A stretch of DNA of 64,000 bases from positions 372,001 to 436,000 of the forward strand of contig CBDANB010000007.1 of NCBI GenBank assembly GCA_965197395.1, in the 5' to 3' direction. Under the pieces are notes generated by a model. It was not told the origin of the DNA. It searched no databases and saw only the letters and a list, made by a program, of their open reading frames with translations. Below, piece by piece: positions 25,144 to 33,696 of the stretch. Numbering within the stretch: the first letter of the stretch is position 1; every line of letters starts with the position of its first letter. This DNA is from CAZYFH01 sp965197395 (lineage in GTDB: Bacteria; Acidobacteriota; Vicinamibacteria; Vicinamibacterales; UBA8438). The position numbers were made by a program, and so were the translations under genes.

Positions 25144-26657
25144 GCGAGTCTCCTCAAGTCGGTCTCGGCGATATGGTCGGCCACGCGCAGCGCCTGCGCG
25201 GCGATGGTCAGTCCGGGATTGACCGCGGCCGACGACGGGAAGAACGACGCGTCGACGACGAACAGGTTGCTGACGTCGTGCGTCCGGCAATACGGATCGA
25301 GTACCGACGACCGCGGGTCGGTCCCGAAGCAGAGCGTCCCGCACTGATGGGTCGTGTTCATTGCCTTGTGCGAATGCGTGACCACGATCCAGAAGCCGAG
25401 ACGCTTGAGGATCCGCTTCATTTCCGTCACCAGGCGACGATGGGCGACGAGGTTGTTGGGGCGGTAGTGGAGACGAATGCGCCCGTTTGGTTCGACGCTC
25501 ACACGGTTTTCCAGCCGCGGCAGGTCTTCGGACATCGCCAGCCAGTCCACACCGCGCGCGACGCAGGCGTCCCACACCCGCCTCGGCACCCACGGCACGA
25601 CGGTCTGCACCATCACGCCGTGCGTGCGACCCTGCGACTGGATCTGGCCGAGCGGGTGGCCGTCGTGCGGCCCCTGGAGGTAATAGTCGTTGATCGCCAC
25701 GGTCTTCTGGAAGACGGTGTGGTTTCGCCTGAAGGGGTGAAACGCCCCCATCATGGTCGCGAGGTGCGCCATGTATCGCTTGCCGACGAGGCCAGACGAG
25801 TTGGCCAGCCCGTCGGGGTGGCGTGCGTTGGCCGACCGCAGTAGCAACGCCGCCGAGTTCACGGCGCCGCACGACACGATCACCAGCGGTGCCGACACCT
25901 GGAGTGTCTCGCCGTCGCGCTCCACTTCCACCGACTCGACCCTGCGACCGGCGGCGTCGGTCATCAGCCGGCGGGCGCGCGCCCCGGTCCAGAGCGTGAC
26001 GTTGGGTTGCGCGGTCGTGGGGCGGATGCAGCAGACCTCGGCCTCACTCTTTGCGTGGCGCTGGCACGGGAACGAGTTGCAGGTATTGCAGAGGATGCAG
26101 CCGTCGGGCTCCCCGGGGTCGAGGAGTCCCAGCGGCAACGGCGAGGGATGGAGTCCCTGCCCGCGCAGTTGCTCGATCGTCTGGGTCATCTCGTCCGAAT
26201 GCGGGATCGGCGCGTACGGGAACGGCCCCCGGGGCGCTTCCGTCGGATCGATGCCGCTGGCGCCGTGCACCTGATAGAGCCGCTCGGCGCGCTCGTAGAA
26301 CGGCTCCAAGGTCGCGTAGTCGATGGGCCAGCCGGGCGACACCCCATCGACGTGCTCCACCGCCTCGAAATCCTTGCGACGGAGCCGGTAGAGAACGCTG
26401 CCCCAGAACTTCGTGTTGCCGCCGACGCAGTAGTGCGTGTACGGCCGAAACGTCCTGCCGTTGCCATCGACCCAGCGCTCGGTCGTCCGGTAGCGGAGCT
26501 GCTTCCAGACGGCCGCCGGATCCCAGTTGGCGGGTTCCTGCGGCACGAAGTCGCCGCGCTCGAGGATGAGCAGCCGCGCGGAGGTGGCGGCCAGCGCGTG
26601 CGCCACCGTGCCGCCGCCGGCGCCGGTGCCAATGATGATGACGTCGTAGTTGTGCAC
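25140..26657 (-). CDS. GMC-family FAD-dependent oxidoreductase
   Basis: 505 residues from GTG 26657. The N-terminal FAD-binding motif is YDVIIIGTGAGGGTVAHALA (residues 4-23), with THYCVGGNTKFWGSVLYRLR as the GMC signature. The mid-region cluster CILCNTCNSFPCQRHAKSEA resembles that of a bacterial GMC subgroup, and the C-terminal part contains THQCGTLCFGTDP and NLFVVDASFFPSSAAVNPGL with the usual active-site region. It has no signal peptide. It sits between Gfo/Idh/MocA and VOC genes. GMC enzymes of this type oxidise sugars, sugar alcohols or sterol-like alcohols; the pairing hints at oxidation of a glycoside or polyol, which is inference. Confidence 0.85.
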   Translation of the reverse strand: MHNYDVIIIGTGAGGGTVAHALAATSARLLILERGDFVPQEPANWDPAAVWKQLRYRTTERWVDGNGRTFRPYTHYCVGGNTKFWGSVLYRLRRKDFEAVEHVDGVSPGWPIDYATLEPFYERAERLYQVHGASGIDPTEAPRGPFPYAPIPHSDEMTQTIEQLRGQGLHPSPLPLGLLDPGEPDGCILCNTCNSFPCQRHAKSEAEVCCIRPTTAQPNVTLWTGARARRLMTDAAGRRVESVEVERDGETLQVSAPLVIVSCGAVNSAALLLRSANARHPDGLANSSGLVGKRYMAHLATMMGAFHPFRRNHTVFQKTVAINDYYLQGPHDGHPLGQIQSQGRTHGVMVQTVVPWVPRRVWDACVARGVDWLAMSEDLPRLENRVSVEPNGRIRLHYRPNNLVAHRRLVTEMKRILKRLGFWIVVTHSHKAMNTTHQCGTLCFGTDPRSSVLDPYCRTHDVSNLFVVDASFFPSSAAVNPGLTIAAQALRVADHIAETDLRRLA

Positions 26658-26679
26658 AAGATCCGGCCAGTCAAGACAG

Positions 26680-27699
26680 CTAGGGCGGCGAGGCGCCCGC
26701 CGGTTTCGGTGCGGCCGGGGCCTGGGCATGACTCTCGTAGATCGCGTCCATGATTCGCTGATCGACCAGCGCGGCCTCCAGGCTCATCTCCGGCGCGCGG
26801 CCGTGCCGGATGGCGCCGACGAAGTCTCGATACATCGCCTGATACCCACGCATGTCGCGGAACCCCGGCAGGAGCAGCCGGGGCACGCCGCGGCCGCGCA
26901 CGAGCACGAACGCGCCGTTCGACTCGAACGTGATGATGCCGTCTCGACCAAAGAGCTTCGACACCCGGAGCCCGCGGAGCAGCGACGGCACCTCGCGCGA
27001 GTAGTAGAGCGCCCCGACGCCCCCGCTGTCATACCGGAACGCCACGAGCATGCTCTTCGCGCGCGTGTCGGGGCCGACCCGGGGGATCGACGGCCGATAC
27101 CCGCGCGCCGACGTCATGACGGGTCCGAGGCTGTTGGCCAGGTGCAGCCAGTGGATCCCTTCCTCGAAGAACGCGTCGCCGCCCGCCATCTTCTCGTCGT
27201 TGCGCCAGTCGTCCGGCGGCTTGAGTTTCTTGACCAGCGTCGTGAAGTGCGCGAAGACCAGATCGCCGATCACGCCGTCGCTGAGAAGACGACGCAGGCA
27301 GACGGCGAGCGGCTTGTAGTGGTCGTTCTCACCGACCAGCACGACGCGCTGCGATTGGTCGCGGGCCTCTCGCACGCGCTCGAAGTCGGCCGTCGTGGGG
27401 TAAGCCGGCTTCTCGACCAGCACGTGCTTACCCGCGGAGAGCGCCCGGAGCGTCAACTCGAGATGGAATCGCGGCGGGACAGCGACCACGACCGCGTCGA
27501 CGGCCGGGTCCGCGAGAGCCGCCGTGTAGTCGCCGTAGCTACGGCTGCCCCCGTGTCGCCGGCGGAACGCCTCGGCCTTCGCCGGGTCGCGGCTGGCATA
27601 GCTGCAGACGATGTCGCCACGGAGGCGCTGGAGATGGCGGCTGTGGACCCCGGTGATGAAGCCGCACCCGAGAAACGCGACGTCCAGCGGCCCAGCCAC
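26680..27699 (-). CDS. Gfo/Idh/MocA-family NAD(P)-dependent oxidoreductase
   Basis: 339 residues. The Rossmann motif VAFLGCGFITGVHSRHL is at residues 7-23, and the family catalytic motif EKP occurs in GKHVLVEKPAYPTT near residue 95. The C-terminal substrate domain includes DAFFEEGIHWLHLANSLGPV, with a likely substrate-binding His. It is the first gene of a three-gene operon (23-nt gap to the GMC gene). A CATAAT sequence lies only ~7 nt before the GTG start, so the transcript may be nearly leaderless. Family members act on sugars and inositols, sometimes by oxidation followed by elimination. Confidence 0.85.
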   Translation of the reverse strand: MAGPLDVAFLGCGFITGVHSRHLQRLRGDIVCSYASRDPAKAEAFRRRHGGSRSYGDYTAALADPAVDAVVVAVPPRFHLELTLRALSAGKHVLVEKPAYPTTADFERVREARDQSQRVVLVGENDHYKPLAVCLRRLLSDGVIGDLVFAHFTTLVKKLKPPDDWRNDEKMAGGDAFFEEGIHWLHLANSLGPVMTSARGYRPSIPRVGPDTRAKSMLVAFRYDSGGVGALYYSREVPSLLRGLRVSKLFGRDGIITFESNGAFVLVRGRGVPRLLLPGFRDMRGYQAMYRDFVGAIRHGRAPEMSLEAALVDQRIMDAIYESHAQAPAAPKPAGASPP

Positions 27700-27746
27700 C
27701 GGGGAATTATGGGGTATGCGCGCGTACGGCCAGGGATCGTGTCTGG

Positions 27747-28799
27747 CTAGGGCCTCACCCTGACGTACTTCTGGAGCCGCCTCGGACGGGGCTCACCCCC
27801 ATAGATGTTGCCGTTGCGGTCGACCGCCACGAACTCCGCGCCGTTCCCGGCCGGGTCGCGCGGGTCGCCCCAGGGGTAGAGGATGAACTCGGTCACCCAC
27901 CCGGTCGCCACCTCACCGATGCGGATGCCCATCTCCCAGCCAGGGTTCTGCAGGTCGTCCGACTCGGAGTCGGCCACGTAGATCTTACCGTGGTCGTCGA
28001 AGAAGACGCCACTCGGTCGACCGAACTGGGTCCACTGCGCGATGAACTCGCCCTCCTGGTCGAAGATCTGGACTCGGTTGTTCGACCGGTCGCCGACGTA
28101 GATCCGGCCGTCGTTATCCATGGAGATGGCGTGCAGCGTCCGGAACTCGCCCGGCGCGTAGCCGGTCTTACCCCACTCCTTGATATACGTCCCGTCCTTC
28201 GAGAATTTCACGACGCGGTTGTTCGTCTCGTTGCCGTGCCCATCCGCCACGAAGACGTCGCCGTTGTCGGCGACCACGACGTCGGCCGGCGCGTTGAAGT
28301 GATCGCGGCCGCCCCCAGGCTTGCCCGGCGTGCCGAGGGTCATGAGCACCTCGCCCCGCGGGCTGAACTTGATCACCTGGTGCCCGCGCGTCCCCGGCGG
28401 CGTGCGCGCCTCGGCGACCGCATCGGTGACCCAGACGTTGCCCTCCGAGTCGATGTCGATCCCGTGCGGCCAGATGAAGAGCCCGCCGCCGAAGCTCGTG
28501 ACGACGTTGCCGTCGAGATCGAACTGCACCACGGGATCCAGATCGGAGTCGAGGCACTCGTTGCCGAATCGATCCGGAGCTGTCGCATCACAGCGGATCA
28601 CGGCCCAGATGTGGCTGGCATCGTCGTCCGTCGTGACACCGCCCACGGCGCCCATCGACCGGCCGGCCGGCAGCTTGGCCCAGCCATCTACCTGACGATA
28701 CGGATTCTGGAGCACCTGGGCGGCGGCCTCGACCGCCGCGCCGAACGCCACGATGACCGCCACCGCGACGATGACTGCAATTCGACTCGCTTGCGACAT
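27747..28799 (-). CDS. Secreted NHL six-bladed propeller (amidating-lyase-like)
   Basis: 350 residues with a signal peptide (MSQASRIAVIVAV... ending AAAQ). Blades are regular: HGIDIDSEGNVWVTDAVAEA, HQVIKFSPRGEVLMTLGTPG, VVVADNGDVFVADGHGNETN, RVVKFSKDGTYIKEWG, ISMDNDGRIYVGDRSNNRV and GVFFDDHGKIYVADSESDD. Such proteins resemble the peptidyl-alpha-hydroxyglycine lyase domain and are frequent in acidobacterial periplasms. GAGGTG 6 nt before ATG 28799 sets the start. It follows the sulfite-oxidase-like gene by 23 bp, so they are likely co-transcribed and may act on linked substrates. Confidence 0.85.
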   Translation of the reverse strand: MSQASRIAVIVAVAVIVAFGAAVEAAAQVLQNPYRQVDGWAKLPAGRSMGAVGGVTTDDDASHIWAVIRCDATAPDRFGNECLDSDLDPVVQFDLDGNVVTSFGGGLFIWPHGIDIDSEGNVWVTDAVAEARTPPGTRGHQVIKFSPRGEVLMTLGTPGKPGGGRDHFNAPADVVVADNGDVFVADGHGNETNNRVVKFSKDGTYIKEWGKTGYAPGEFRTLHAISMDNDGRIYVGDRSNNRVQIFDQEGEFIAQWTQFGRPSGVFFDDHGKIYVADSESDDLQNPGWEMGIRIGEVATGWVTEFILYPWGDPRDPAGNGAEFVAVDRNGNIYGGEPRPRRLQKYVRVRP

Positions 28800-28822
28800 G
28801 ATCACACCTCGAAGAGTCCGCA

Positions 28823-29989
28823 CTACGCGATGATCACCGTGCGCGGATGCTGTGCGTTGTGCTCGAGGAACGTGTGCTTGACCTCGAGCTCCTCAGCGGT
28901 CGGCTGCACATAGCCGTTGGCGTCGGTGGCGCGTGAGACAACCGTGTGCTCGCCCGGCGCCGCGCCGTTCCATGCGTAGTTGAAGAATTTCCAGGAGTAC
29001 TTCTCGCCCGTCGTCGCGGGATCGATCGTCGCGGGCATCCACGCGCCGTCGTCCACCTTCACCTCGACCGAGCGGATCGGGGTGCCGTCGTGCATGATGA
29101 CGCCGAACACATTGTGCCCGCCGCCAGTGGCGGTCACGCGCGCGATATACGACTTCAGCCGCATGGTGCTGATCGCCGTCTCCTTCCACTTCATCTCGCC
29201 GTTGACCATCTCCCCCTTCAACGTGCGATACCAGCGCGCCTGATATTTCCCGAGATACTGATCGTGCTGGACATGAATCTCGGAGAGGAACTTGACGTTG
29301 GGCGCCCCATACCAGCCGGGCACCAGCAGCCGCAGCGGGCGCCCCTGAAACGCCGTCAGCGGCTCGCCGTTCAGCGCGTAGGCCAGCAGCGGCTCGTCGG
29401 ACAGCGCGCGGTCGCGCGGCAGGCTGCGGCCGTATTGCTGGTCGACCGTGTACGTGCTGCCGCGAAACACCACTTCTTCCTCGCCATGGTCGGCGCCGAA
29501 GAACACGAACTCCCGAGCGTCGGCCTTGACGCCGGCGCGCTCGAGCACCGCGCGCAGCGGCACGCCGGTCCAGCGCCCGTTGCTCGACAAGCCGTTGAGT
29601 GGACCCCGGTTGCCCGAGCATTCGAAGCCAAAGACGAGCTCGCGGCTGGGCATGGCGCGCAAATCGGCGATCGACAACGCGAGCGGTTCGTCCACCAGGC
29701 CGGAGACACGGAGGCGATAGACCGCGGTGTCGATCTCGGGGTGGCCATAGTGCTGCGTCGTGAAGAACTGGTTGATCGGCGTGAAGAACCCGTCGATGTG
29801 GCGGACGTCGATGATCCGGCGATCCGGGGTCCGTTGGATGACGATCTCGTCGGGCAGATCGGTGAACTCCATGAGCGACTCGCCCTGGGCGAGCGCGGGC
29901 AGCGCCCATTTGGGCAGACCGAGGACGCCGAGCCCCGCCATTGCGAGACCGCCTTTGATCACGTCACGACGTGTTTTGTGGGTCGTCAT
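28823..29989 (-). CDS. TAT-exported sulfite-oxidase-family molybdopterin enzyme
   Basis: 388 residues with a twin-arginine leader (KTRRDVIKGGLAMAGLGVLG). The Mo-cofactor domain has TPINQFFTTQHYG, the ligand Cys in VFGFECSGNRGP, RWTGVPLRAVLERAGVK, and EPLTAFQGRPLRLLVPGWYG. A C-terminal dimerisation/Ig-like domain has SVEVKVDDGAWMPATID and TVVSRATDANGYVQP. The length matches full sulfite oxidase/SorA-type proteins. A periplasmic sulfite or related oxo-transfer role is inferred; no cytochrome lies directly adjacent. ATG 29989 is chosen, with GGGAG 8 nt upstream. Confidence 0.85.
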   Translation of the reverse strand: MTTHKTRRDVIKGGLAMAGLGVLGLPKWALPALAQGESLMEFTDLPDEIVIQRTPDRRIIDVRHIDGFFTPINQFFTTQHYGHPEIDTAVYRLRVSGLVDEPLALSIADLRAMPSRELVFGFECSGNRGPLNGLSSNGRWTGVPLRAVLERAGVKADAREFVFFGADHGEEEVVFRGSTYTVDQQYGRSLPRDRALSDEPLLAYALNGEPLTAFQGRPLRLLVPGWYGAPNVKFLSEIHVQHDQYLGKYQARWYRTLKGEMVNGEMKWKETAISTMRLKSYIARVTATGGGHNVFGVIMHDGTPIRSVEVKVDDGAWMPATIDPATTGEKYSWKFFNYAWNGAAPGEHTVVSRATDANGYVQPTAEELEVKHTFLEHNAQHPRTVIIA

Positions 29990-30037
29990 CTGATGCGCTC
30001 CCATGCGGGGCAACCGGTAGCGGTGTCGGAACGACGA

Positions 30038-30043
30038 ATTATA
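30038..30043 (-). promoter_or_regulatory. Candidate -10 box (TATAAT)
   Basis: A perfect TATAAT on the minus strand lies ~48 nt before the ATG of the sulfite-oxidase-like gene at 29989, exactly at the end of the upstream SGNH gene. No good -35 hexamer is seen at 17 bp. Confidence 0.4.
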
Positions 30044-30929
30044 CCCCTGGTCCAAGGTTGTTCACAGCCTGTTTCACACCGCGGAGATAACGCGTGACAC
30101 CCCGCCTGTTGGGATGACCGATAGCCGCCAGGTAGCAGTGGAACTTGGTTCTCCCCCGCCGGACCGCCCGCCAGCACGGAAGCACCCGGTCGTCGAGCTG
30201 CGGGTCCCGATCGCCAAGACCGAAGAGCAGCGGGTCGCGGCCGAACAGTCCATTCGCGGGCAGATACGTCGACGGCACGAATCGGATGGCGCCAGTGGCC
30301 GTGCGGCTGGCCTCGCGGACAGCGCGTTGGAGCTGCCGGTCAGATTCGTGGCGGAACAGCTTGCTGTTCTCGACAGCCCGAGAGACCAGGTTGGTCCGTC
30401 CCACACTCACCGGTTCCGTGAGATTCCAGACATCCAGGAGCGCGACGAGATCCGCGCGCCTACTGATCCGATCGGCCAGGATCTGGTAATACCCGAGCAC
30501 GAAGACGTCCGCACCGCGGTATTTCCTCCCGATGGCGGCAAGCACCGTGCCCATGTCGAGATGGCACGTGCGGGCGATCTTCTGCTTGAGCCTGGCTCGA
30601 GAGAACTGCGGGTTGACGATGTTGAACACGCCGACGTCGTTGATGCCGCCGTCGACCAGGACGCAGACCCGCTTTTCGGTGGGCGGCGGCGCGAGGCGGA
30701 TCTGCCTTAGGACGGATGGAAACGGCGTGGGCACTTCGCCGTGCAGACGCGTCGCGCGCGAGCCTCCGACCAGCACCGCCCCGGAATGCGCGAAGTGCTT
30801 GACCGAGACGGTGCGTCTGTGCCTGCCGCGCAGCCACGTCGCGAGACGCGTGTGCAGCTTGGTCGCCCGGTCGTGTCCTTGCCCCCACAAGACGGATGTG
30901 CCGAACACGTAGAGCCCGGTGTGCGCCAT
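30039..30929 (-). CDS. SGNH/GDSL-like hydrolase with GTS in place of GDS
   Basis: 296 residues without an obvious signal peptide. The four SGNH blocks can be traced. Block I is VFGTSVLWGQG (Ser12; Thr replaces the usual Asp), block II is HFAHSGAVL, block III is VDGGINDVGV with the conserved Asn, and block V is AIGHPNRRG with the catalytic His. The protein is otherwise basic and lacks close family landmarks, so substrate cannot be assigned; esterase or acetyl-hydrolase activity is likely. It is transcribed alone or with the downstream sulfite-oxidase-like gene. Confidence 0.7.
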   Translation of the reverse strand: MAHTGLYVFGTSVLWGQGHDRATKLHTRLATWLRGRHRRTVSVKHFAHSGAVLVGGSRATRLHGEVPTPFPSVLRQIRLAPPPTEKRVCVLVDGGINDVGVFNIVNPQFSRARLKQKIARTCHLDMGTVLAAIGRKYRGADVFVLGYYQILADRISRRADLVALLDVWNLTEPVSVGRTNLVSRAVENSKLFRHESDRQLQRAVREASRTATGAIRFVPSTYLPANGLFGRDPLLFGLGDRDPQLDDRVLPCWRAVRRGRTKFHCYLAAIGHPNRRGVTRYLRGVKQAVNNLGPGV

Positions 30930-30964
30930 GTGCGTGCCTCTTGGACCGGACAGACCCGGGCGGT

Positions 30965-30997
30965 CTAACCCCAGAGCTCACTTGAGTTCTGAGTTAG
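30965..30997 (-). terminator. Imperfect hairpin at the end of the M3 peptidase gene
   Basis: CTAACCCCAGA and TCTGAGTTAG form an imperfect stem that includes the TAA stop of the peptidase gene at 30994-30996. The left arm is identical to the hairpin at 50427-50457, which also includes the stop codon of a minus-strand gene. No U-run follows, so termination activity is uncertain. Confidence 0.45.
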
Positions 30998-33147
30998 TTC
31001 AAGCCGCGGCGCGCGAGCAGCGGCCCGATGTCGGGATCGGCGCCGCGAAACTGCCGAAACAGCGACATCGCGTCCACACTCCCACCCTTCGACAGGAGAC
31101 GCTGTCGAAAATGGTCGCCGTTCCCGCGGGTCAGCCCGCCGTGCTCCTTGAACCACTCCACCGAGTCGGCGTCGAGCACCTCGGCCCAGATGTACGAGTA
31201 GTACCCAGCCGAATAGCCGCTGCTCCAGATGTGCGAGAAGTACGTGCTGCGATAGCGGGGCGGCACCGCGTCGAGCGCCACACCGGCCTCCGCCAACGCG
31301 GCGCGCTCGAAGTCATGCACGCGGTCGGCATCCGGGACCTCGTCGGCCGTGATCTGGTGCCAGGCCTGGTCGAGCAGCGAGGCGGCTAGATACTCGGTCG
31401 TGGTGAAGCCCTGGTTGAACCGCGCGGTCGCGAGCACTTTGTCGAGCAGCTCCGCGGGCATGGGGTCTCCGGATTCGTGGTGGGCCGCGTAGTTCTTCAG
31501 CACGGACGGCCACGTGGCCCACATCTCGTTCACCTGAGATGGGTACTCGACGAAGTCGCGGGGGACGCGCGTGCCGGCGAAGTACGGATAGCGGACAGCC
31601 GAGAACAGGCCGTGCAGTGCGTGGCCGAACTCGTGAAACATCGTCCGCACCTCGTCGAACGTCAGCAGTGTCGGCTCGCCGGCCGGCGGCTTCGACACGT
31701 TGAGATGGTTGGCGATGACCGGATGTGTCCCCAGGAGATCGGACTGGGTCACGTAGGAGTTCATCCATGCGCCGCCGCGTTTCGACGGGCGCGCGTAGTA
31801 GTCCGCCAGGAACAGGCCCAACGGCTCCCGCCCGACGTCGAACACCTCGAAGACCCGTACGTCCGCCTGATAGACCGGCAGGTCGGTCCGCTCCTCGAAC
31901 GTGAGCCCGTAAAGCTGGGTCGCGGCGTAGAACACGCCGTTCTCGAGCACGTTGCCCATCTCGAAGTACGGGCGCAGCTCGGCAGCATCGAAATCGTATC
32001 GCGCGGCACGCACCTGCTCCGTGTAGAACGCCCAGTCCCACGCCGCGACGTCGCGGTCCTCGCCCGCCCCCGCGGCCATCGCCTGTAGATCCGCCCTCTC
32101 CCGCGTGGCGTTCGCGACGGCGGCCGGCGCCAGGCTTGCCAGCCGTTCGTTGACGGCGTCGACGCTCCGCGCCGTTTGCTGGTCCAGGATGTAGGCCGCG
32201 TGGTTCGCATACCCCAGCATGGACGCGCGCTCGGCGCGCAGCCTGGCCATGCGCACGATGGTCTCGCGGTTGTCGAATTCGCCACCCTGGCTCCCGCGCG
32301 CCAGCGACGCCGTCAGGATCCGCTCGCGCAGCGCGCGGTCCTTCAAGGATGACAACGGTGGCTGGCCGCTCGTGTTCAAGAGGGCCAACACGTATTTCCC
32401 GTCCATCCCTCGCGCGACGGCCGCCTCGGCAGCCGCCGCAATCCTGCCCTCCGACAGGCCGGCGAGCGCGTCGCGTGAATCGACGACGATGGCCGAGGCG
32501 TTGACCTCGTCCAGCACGTTCTGGCTGAACGTCGTCTCCAGTGCGGCCAGCTCGGCGTTGATCTCCTGCATCCGCGTCTTTTCGGACTCGGACAGCTCGG
32601 CGCCAGCGCGCACAAAGTCGGTATGGTACTCCTCGATCAGACGACGCGACTCGGCGTCGATGTCCCGCGCGTCGCGTTGGCCGTAGAGCGCTCCTACCCG
32701 CTCGAACAGCTCCGCGTTCAGCAGGATCCGGTCCCGGTGCGCGGCCAGCTTCGGTGCGATCTCCGCGCGAATCTCGTCCATTGCATCGTTCGTATCGGCG
32801 GAGTTGAGGATGTAGAACACGTTCTCCACACGCGTGAGCAGCTCGCCCGAGCGCTCGAGCGGCACGAGGGTATTCTCCAGCGTCGCCGGCGCGGTCACTC
32901 CGATGATCGCGTCGATCTCGGTCAGATGCTCCGCCATACCCCGCTCGAAGGCGGGCCGATAGTGCGCGTTCTCGATCCGATCGAACGGCGGCAGCTGATA
33001 CGGCAACGTGCTCGGCGTGAGGAGCGGGTTCGCCTCCGACCCGGCCCCCGTCGCCTCGCCGTCCGAGCTCGACCCGCCGCAGCCGGCGGCCCACACGGCC
33101 ATGGACATGATCGTTACCCTGAAGAGCACCCTTGTCACCATCATCAT
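30994..33147 (-). CDS. M3-family metallopeptidase lipoprotein (peptidyl-dipeptidase Dcp-like)
   Basis: 717 residues. The N-terminus ends in WAAGC, a lipobox, followed by a Gly/Ser linker, so it is probably a periplasmic lipoprotein. The M3 domain is complete. The zinc motif HEFGH (505-509) lies in FDEVRTMFHEFGHALHG, with the third ligand Glu about 25 residues on, and the C-terminal tyrosine-rich YSAGYYSYIWAEVLDADSV is typical of Dcp/oligopeptidase A. Dcp removes C-terminal dipeptides; bacterial M3 enzymes complete turnover of small peptides. Three consecutive ATG codons (33147, 33144, 33141) can serve as the start. Confidence 0.9.
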   Translation of the reverse strand: MMMVTRVLFRVTIMSMAVWAAGCGGSSSDGEATGAGSEANPLLTPSTLPYQLPPFDRIENAHYRPAFERGMAEHLTEIDAIIGVTAPATLENTLVPLERSGELLTRVENVFYILNSADTNDAMDEIRAEIAPKLAAHRDRILLNAELFERVGALYGQRDARDIDAESRRLIEEYHTDFVRAGAELSESEKTRMQEINAELAALETTFSQNVLDEVNASAIVVDSRDALAGLSEGRIAAAAEAAVARGMDGKYVLALLNTSGQPPLSSLKDRALRERILTASLARGSQGGEFDNRETIVRMARLRAERASMLGYANHAAYILDQQTARSVDAVNERLASLAPAAVANATRERADLQAMAAGAGEDRDVAAWDWAFYTEQVRAARYDFDAAELRPYFEMGNVLENGVFYAATQLYGLTFEERTDLPVYQADVRVFEVFDVGREPLGLFLADYYARPSKRGGAWMNSYVTQSDLLGTHPVIANHLNVSKPPAGEPTLLTFDEVRTMFHEFGHALHGLFSAVRYPYFAGTRVPRDFVEYPSQVNEMWATWPSVLKNYAAHHESGDPMPAELLDKVLATARFNQGFTTTEYLAASLLDQAWHQITADEVPDADRVHDFERAALAEAGVALDAVPPRYRSTYFSHIWSSGYSAGYYSYIWAEVLDADSVEWFKEHGGLTRGNGDHFRQRLLSKGGSVDAMSLFRQFRGADPDIGPLLARRGLN

Positions 33148-33268
33148 CGCGCAACATACCACTTTCGTCGTACCGATCGCGCCGCGTCTTTGCGAAACCA
33201 ACACGACACGTTACGATGGTGGCTCGTGTGATCCACCATCCGGTTTCGGCTTCGAAAAGGTAGCGCAC

Positions 33269-33667
33269 ATGCCACATGGACGACTGCTGGCCCTGATCCT
33301 CGTCTGCGCCACGCTCGTCGCGGCCAACACCGCGCCGTCAGCCGAGACGCAAGCTGTGTCCACGCCGGATGGGGCACTGTTTCTGACCATCGATCTTCAA
33401 GTGGATCCCGCCAAGGTCGACGAATTCCTCGCGCTGATGATCGAAGCGGCACCGGACACACGAGCCCGTGAAGGCTGTCGCCTCTTCGATATCTACGTGG
33501 ACCAGGACAACCCCGGTCACGTGGTGTTCTACGAAATCTGGGATTCCAAGGAATTGCAGCAGTCCTACATCGCCTGGCGTCAGGAGTCCGGTTTCAACGC
33601 GCGAATCGGCCCCTACATGGTGCCAGGCGGCGGCGGGCTCACGTACTTCACGAAGGTCGATGGCTAG
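33269..33667 (+). CDS. Exported antibiotic-biosynthesis-monooxygenase (ABM/YgiN-like) domain protein
   Basis: 132 residues with a signal peptide (MPHGRLLALILVCATLVAAN). The ABM ferredoxin-like fold covers ALFLTIDLQVDPAKVDEFLA, the REGCRLFDIYVDQDNPGHVV core, FYEIWDSKELQQSYIAWR and a C-terminal YFTKVDG. YgiN-like proteins act as small quinol monooxygenases or heme/quinone-handling proteins without cofactors. A secreted version is unusual but consistent with this neighbourhood. AAAAGG lies upstream of ATG 33269. It is divergent from the M3 peptidase gene. Confidence 0.85.
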   Translation: MPHGRLLALILVCATLVAANTAPSAETQAVSTPDGALFLTIDLQVDPAKVDEFLALMIEAAPDTRAREGCRLFDIYVDQDNPGHVVFYEIWDSKELQQSYIAWRQESGFNARIGPYMVPGGGGLTYFTKVDG

Positions 33668-33696
33668 CCCGACGACTGCCCGTGCGGCGGGGCATG

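Noticed and set aside
31313..33277. A 654-codon alternative frame on the same strand as the M3 peptidase.
   Set aside because: It is Arg/Gly-rich with no motif, whereas the overlapping frame contains the intact M3 zinc site.
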